Of a DNA stretch of 64,000 nt, positions 63,062-64,000 are shown one piece after another. Under the pieces are notes generated by a model that searched no databases, had not been told where the DNA came from, and saw nothing but the letters and a program-made list of their open reading frames with translations. Made by a program: the position numbers and the translations under genes. The stretch's first letter is position 1, and every line of letters begins with the position of its first letter. This DNA comes from Flaccisagitta enflata (taxonomy: Eukaryota > Chaetognatha > Sagittoidea > Aphragmophora), in assembly GCA_965153355.1 (NCBI GenBank), contig OZ231128.1, positions 38,626,001-38,690,000 on the forward strand. The letters are read 5' to 3'.

Positions 63062-64000
63062 GTCTGAAAAGGGCCAGAATATGATCTGAGAGGCAATGGT
63101 GGGGGGGGGGTCTGTACGTTCTTACAAACGGACAGACGGTGCCCAAAAAGGAAAATGATTTAGTGGAAATGCAATACATAAGAAATGAAAGAAAAGAAGC
63201 TGAAGGGACAAATAATTAGCATCTGTTACAAGCGGAATTCTATAGAAAGCGAGTCCATTGGAGCGGGGTTCAACTGCATATAAAAAAGAAAAGAGAGCAA
63301 AAGGCATCGGAGATGATAAGTTTGTGTATAAACTTAACTCATCGTCGAAGGCCGCAAAATGAGGAAAAAATATTTCGCGAAAAGACGCGAAATCGAATCC
63401 AGTCTCTGCTCGTTGCGCACCAGGGGGCGAAACACAAGCGGGGGATGTCAAATAGTCTTTAAAAAGTAGAAAACCTTTTTGATAACTACTCTTCCTCCTC
63501 TTCTTCTTTTTTGATTTCTTTTCATAAAAGGAATGTCTAGAGGAAAAAAAGTTTTTATTCTATTTAAAATACAGAAAATAAAAACCTAGTCGACCTTCGT
63601 GCCAAGAAAAAGGTCATCAATCATATGATCGCGCGCGGAAATGTCTAGCTTGTATAAACTTGTCTCAGGTGTAATCCTTGCAAAGATAACACTCCTCCCC
63701 TTCCCCACGCCCCTTTTCTGCTTCGATGTTTTCAATAGAAGGTTAAGGCTGGAAAGGGTTTGATGAGAAGGGTGTAAAGATTAACCTTTTTATTTTATTT
63801 CGATTAATCGCGAAAAGAATTTTATACGATAACTACTATCTTCACAAATAAAAATTTTAGACCTGAAAACAAGCATCAACTTTGGAAAAATATTTTTTCT
63901 TAATGAATGAAGCTACTGACCACAGATTGCATTGATCTCCTTTGAAAGAGTTAAATCAATCTTATATACGGGACAAATTTGATCGTCCTCGCTTCATGCA
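63062..64000. other. No gene recognised
   Basis: Begins with the same GGTCTGAAAAGGGCC-type units that close the duplication, then mixed sequence. The minus open frame 63122-63451 (MTSPACVSPPGAQRAETGFD...) lacks splice evidence and is not called. Confidence 0.4.

Noticed and set aside
63122-63451. 109-codon minus-strand frame
   Set aside because: Plausible composition in part, but no splice signals, family features or context were found.

Overview
ORGANISM. This is a eukaryotic nuclear window, most likely from an invertebrate animal or a close relative. The evidence is GT-AG introns with mostly phase-1 junctions, a class-I-like non-LTR reverse transcriptase fragment, TIR transposons with 8-bp or TA target duplications, a 71-bp satellite, and very dense microsatellites such as (CAA)n, (TC)n, (GT)n and (AAAG)n. 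The species cannot be named from sequence alone. Nothing is bacterial in layout. LAYOUT. 0.2-3.9 kb: inverted repeats and mobile-element ends. 3.9-6.0 kb: two exons of a Gly/Ser/Gln/Asn-rich protein. 6-13 kb: repeats. 13.3-16.4 kb: a long low-complexity exon and a transmembrane exon. 16.8-25.9 kb: minisatellite elements, MITEs and hAT-like elements, several nested in one another. 26.0-29.9 kb: the best gene in the window, five exons on the + strand whose splice phases all agree. 30.0-31.9 kb: a MITE with a tRNA-like core and two hairpin-ended elements. 32.0-32.8 kb: two minus-strand exons that together form most of a cyclic-nucleotide-binding domain. 33-36.7 kb: microsatellites. 36.8-41.2 kb: isolated terminal exons on both strands. 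43.8-44.8 kb: the reverse transcriptase fragment. 47.2-51.2 kb: the 71-bp satellite, about 57 units. 52-56.7 kb: more hairpin-ended elements, one of them interrupted by a hAT-like element. 59.2-59.4 kb: a minus-strand terminal exon. 59.8-63.1 kb: a recent tandem duplication of about 1.6 kb. GENES. All coding calls are exon models built from an open frame, splice signals and phase agreement. Apart from the cyclic-nucleotide-binding domain and the reverse transcriptase, no protein family was recognised. Many long open frames in the window are only translated microsatellites. MAIN DISCOVERY CANDIDATE. A family of about 20 short elements recurs through the whole window. Each starts TTTTTAG plus a hairpin, continues CTATAAGAGG and GTCC/GTCG tetranucleotides, and ends in GCCCCTGCCCACC, a distal inverted copy of the head, a GGCC hairpin and CCTTGTT. 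In the ten copies with both ends legible, the distal copy is complementary to that copy's own head, although the head sequence falls into seven different versions. This head-tail covariation resembles the subterminal inverted repeats of Helentron/Helitron2-type non-autonomous elements. I call these elements hairpin-ended (HE) below; that is my label, not an established name.
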